Positions 5,723 through 6,826 of a DNA stretch of 6,826 bases are shown piece by piece. A program made the position numbers and the translations under genes. The notes below the pieces were generated by a model. It was not told the origin of the DNA. It saw only the letters and a program-made list of their open reading frames with translations, and made no database searches. The DNA comes from Oceanospirillaceae bacterium UBA7410 (GTDB lineage: Bacteria; Pseudomonadota; Gammaproteobacteria; Pseudomonadales; Balneatricaceae): assembly GCA_002470565.1 (NCBI GenBank), contig DKMQ01000105.1, positions 1-6,826 on the forward strand, in the 5' to 3' direction. Numbering within the stretch: the first letter of the stretch is position 1; every line of letters starts with the position of its first letter.

Positions 5723-5763
5723 CACAAAAAACTTTATATTTATTCTTTAAAGATAACTAAAAT

Positions 5764-6672
5764 ATGGTTAAGTACACACTAAAGCAATGCCAATACTTTA
5801 AGGCAATTGCCGAACATGGTGGAATAGCTCAAGCTGCTAGAGCATTAAATCTATCTCAGCCGGCCATTGCTCAAGCGCTCAACAAATTAGAGAGCCTTTA
5901 CGCAGTTAAACTTTTTCTTCGTCATCATGCGCAAGGCGTGGAACTGACACCCCAGGGACGAGAATTTTATACTGTAGTTTGCCATTTGCTAAATTCTGCT
6001 GAGAGCGCAGAACGCAACATGCATCTGATTACTTCACACCAAAAGCTCTCTATAAAACTGGGCTGCTTTCACACTCTTTCGTCGTTTTGTATGATCCCCA
6101 TTGTCCGACACTACAAAAAAAATAGAGAAGAACTCTCCATAATTGGACAAGAAATGTTGCAAGCCGAGTTGCTGGAAAAACTATCAAATGGTCAATTGGA
6201 CGTGGGAATTACCTATGACATGGGGCTTCAAAAAAGCCCCTTAAAGAAAAAACATATTGCCTGCTTAAAACCTCAAGTCATCCTCAGCCCAGATCATCCT
6301 TTAGCGCACCTTAAAGTGATTAATGCGCAACAATTGGTAGGCTTGCCCTTTATCATGTTTGATGGGTCAGGCAGCAAAGAATATTATCAACGATTACTCC
6401 AAGAGCTAGGCATCCAACCTAACATTGCTCTTGCCTCAAGGAACATGGAAACAGTGCGCAGTGCCGTAGCCAATAATTTAGGGTTTAGCTTTACCAATAT
6501 TCGACCACAAACAACTAGCACATATGATGGAAAAACAGTAGTAACCCGTCCGCTGGCTCAAGACTGCTCACCTTTATCCGTGGTGATGGTGCTATCATTG
6601 GCGGCATCACAATCAATGGCAATAGCCGACTTTATAAAGGTATGTGAGGATTTATTGAGTGGTTTGCATTGA
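5764..6672 (+). CDS. LysR-type transcriptional regulator, likely controller of the adjacent operon
   Basis: The 302-residue product has the standard LysR length and layout. An N-terminal winged helix-turn-helix (about 3-62) contains IAQAARALNLSQPAIAQALN (21-40) followed by KLE and the LTPQGREF wing/linker start (61-68). The linker helix runs to about residue 90, and a periplasmic-binding-protein-like effector domain fills 92-296, with DVGITYD (about 156-162) typical of the hinge region. It should act as a cytoplasmic tetramer that senses a pathway substrate or intermediate. Divergent placement next to the dioxygenase gene supports control of that operon and of itself. The ribosome site is weak (AAAGAT about 10 nt upstream), as often for LysR genes. 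The stop at 6670-6672 is followed by a possible hairpin. The effector cannot be named from sequence. Confidence 0.92.
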   Translation: MVKYTLKQCQYFKAIAEHGGIAQAARALNLSQPAIAQALNKLESLYAVKLFLRHHAQGVELTPQGREFYTVVCHLLNSAESAERNMHLITSHQKLSIKLGCFHTLSSFCMIPIVRHYKKNREELSIIGQEMLQAELLEKLSNGQLDVGITYDMGLQKSPLKKKHIACLKPQVILSPDHPLAHLKVINAQQLVGLPFIMFDGSGSKEYYQRLLQELGIQPNIALASRNMETVRSAVANNLGFSFTNIRPQTTSTYDGKTVVTRPLAQDCSPLSVVMVLSLAASQSMAIADFIKVCEDLLSGLH

Positions 6673-6694
6673 AAATTTTGAGAGATGAGAACTA

Positions 6695-6724
6695 CTAAGA
6701 TTCATTCCTGAGCTTAGCGTTTTT
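6695..6724 (+). terminator. Weak possible terminator after the LysR gene
   Basis: CTAAG (6695-6699) and CTTAG (6713-6717) can pair across a 13-nt loop, followed by CG and five T. The 5-bp AT-rich stem is poor, so this is a tentative call based on position (23 nt after the stop, before a possible convergent gene) and the T-run. Confidence 0.25.
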
Positions 6725-6825
6725 CAAAGTTGACTTGCACTTCTATCTCTATCGACACGAAAAGCCCAAGATTCCTTGGACCATATTAGATGTGTTTTGT
6801 TTTCGTCAATAACCTTTTTAACTGC
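6724..6825 (-). CDS. Possible C-terminal end of an unidentified gene entering from the right edge
   Basis: On the minus strand one frame stays open from the window edge for 33 codons and ends with TGA at 6726-6724; the other two frames close within 13 codons. The peptide (starting AVKKVIDENKTHLIW and ending DRDRSASQL) looks like a hydrophilic protein tail, and the stop lies a normal distance from the convergent LysR gene. No family was recognised. At this length chance cannot be excluded. Confidence 0.35.
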   Translation of the reverse strand, partial: AVKKVIDENKTHLIWSKESWAFRVDRDRSASQL

Positions 6826-6826
6826 A

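Larger units (their letters stand above)
5661..5763. promoter_or_regulatory. Divergent promoter/operator region between the catabolic cluster and the LysR gene
   Basis: This 103-nt spacer must hold the leftward operon promoter and the rightward regulator promoter. Visible elements: an imperfect inverted repeat TTGACC-N15-GGTTAA (5693-5719, one mismatch); GCTTACA (5683-5689) and CAGTGTA (5701-5707), both shared with the palindrome at 3544-3558; and an AT-rich dyad CTTTA-N11-TAAAG (5732-5752) just before the regulator start. LysR-type proteins usually bind dyads in such spacers, repress themselves and activate the divergent operon with a small inducer. Which dyad is the recognition site cannot be decided here. 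No good -10/-35 pair is seen for the leftward operon (TACACT at about 5708-5703 is a weak -10), which fits an activator-dependent promoter. Confidence 0.6.

Overview
The window looks like a piece of a marine or otherwise aquatic proteobacterial chromosome. This is an inference from moderate-to-low GC, typical Shine-Dalgarno sequences, a ProX-type betaine-binding protein with a Gram-negative signal peptide, and a mix of small-molecule catabolic families common in marine Alpha- and Gammaproteobacteria. No RNA gene, insertion sequence, phage gene or CRISPR array was found.

Layout, left to right. Positions 1-593 (minus) hold the 5' part of an exported ProX/OpuAC-type substrate-binding protein for a quaternary amine; its 3' end and any permease and ATPase genes lie outside. 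Positions 594-1094 are non-coding, with several repeated and palindromic elements and a G9 tract. Positions 1095-5660 (minus) are a five-gene, co-directional, tightly packed cluster. In transcription order it encodes a PhyH-type Fe(II)/2-oxoglutarate dioxygenase, an ArgE-like M20 deacylase, an FMO-like FAD/NAD(P)H oxidoreductase, a RidA-fold protein and a DUF1028 (Ntn-hydrolase-like) protein; the last two overlap by 4 nt. A 103-nt divergent promoter region separates this cluster from a LysR-type regulator on the plus strand (5764-6672). After the regulator, a short minus-strand reading frame running in from the right edge (6724-6825) may be the tail of another gene.

How the genes may work together (inference). 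The cluster has the make-up of a LysR-controlled catabolic operon for a small nitrogenous compound. Two oxygen-using enzymes could hydroxylate or oxidise the substrate, the M20 enzyme could release an acyl or carboxylate group from an amide nitrogen, the RidA protein could handle a reactive enamine/imine or similar intermediate, and the DUF1028 protein could cleave an amide. The logic resembles the Rut pyrimidine pathway (flavin monooxygenase, hydrolases, RidA member RutC), but the families differ. The neighbouring betaine-type binding protein makes a quaternary or N-methylated amine (a betaine) a reasonable guess for the substrate; nothing in the sequence proves it. I know of no assigned pathway with exactly this set, so the cluster is the main candidate here for an undescribed system.
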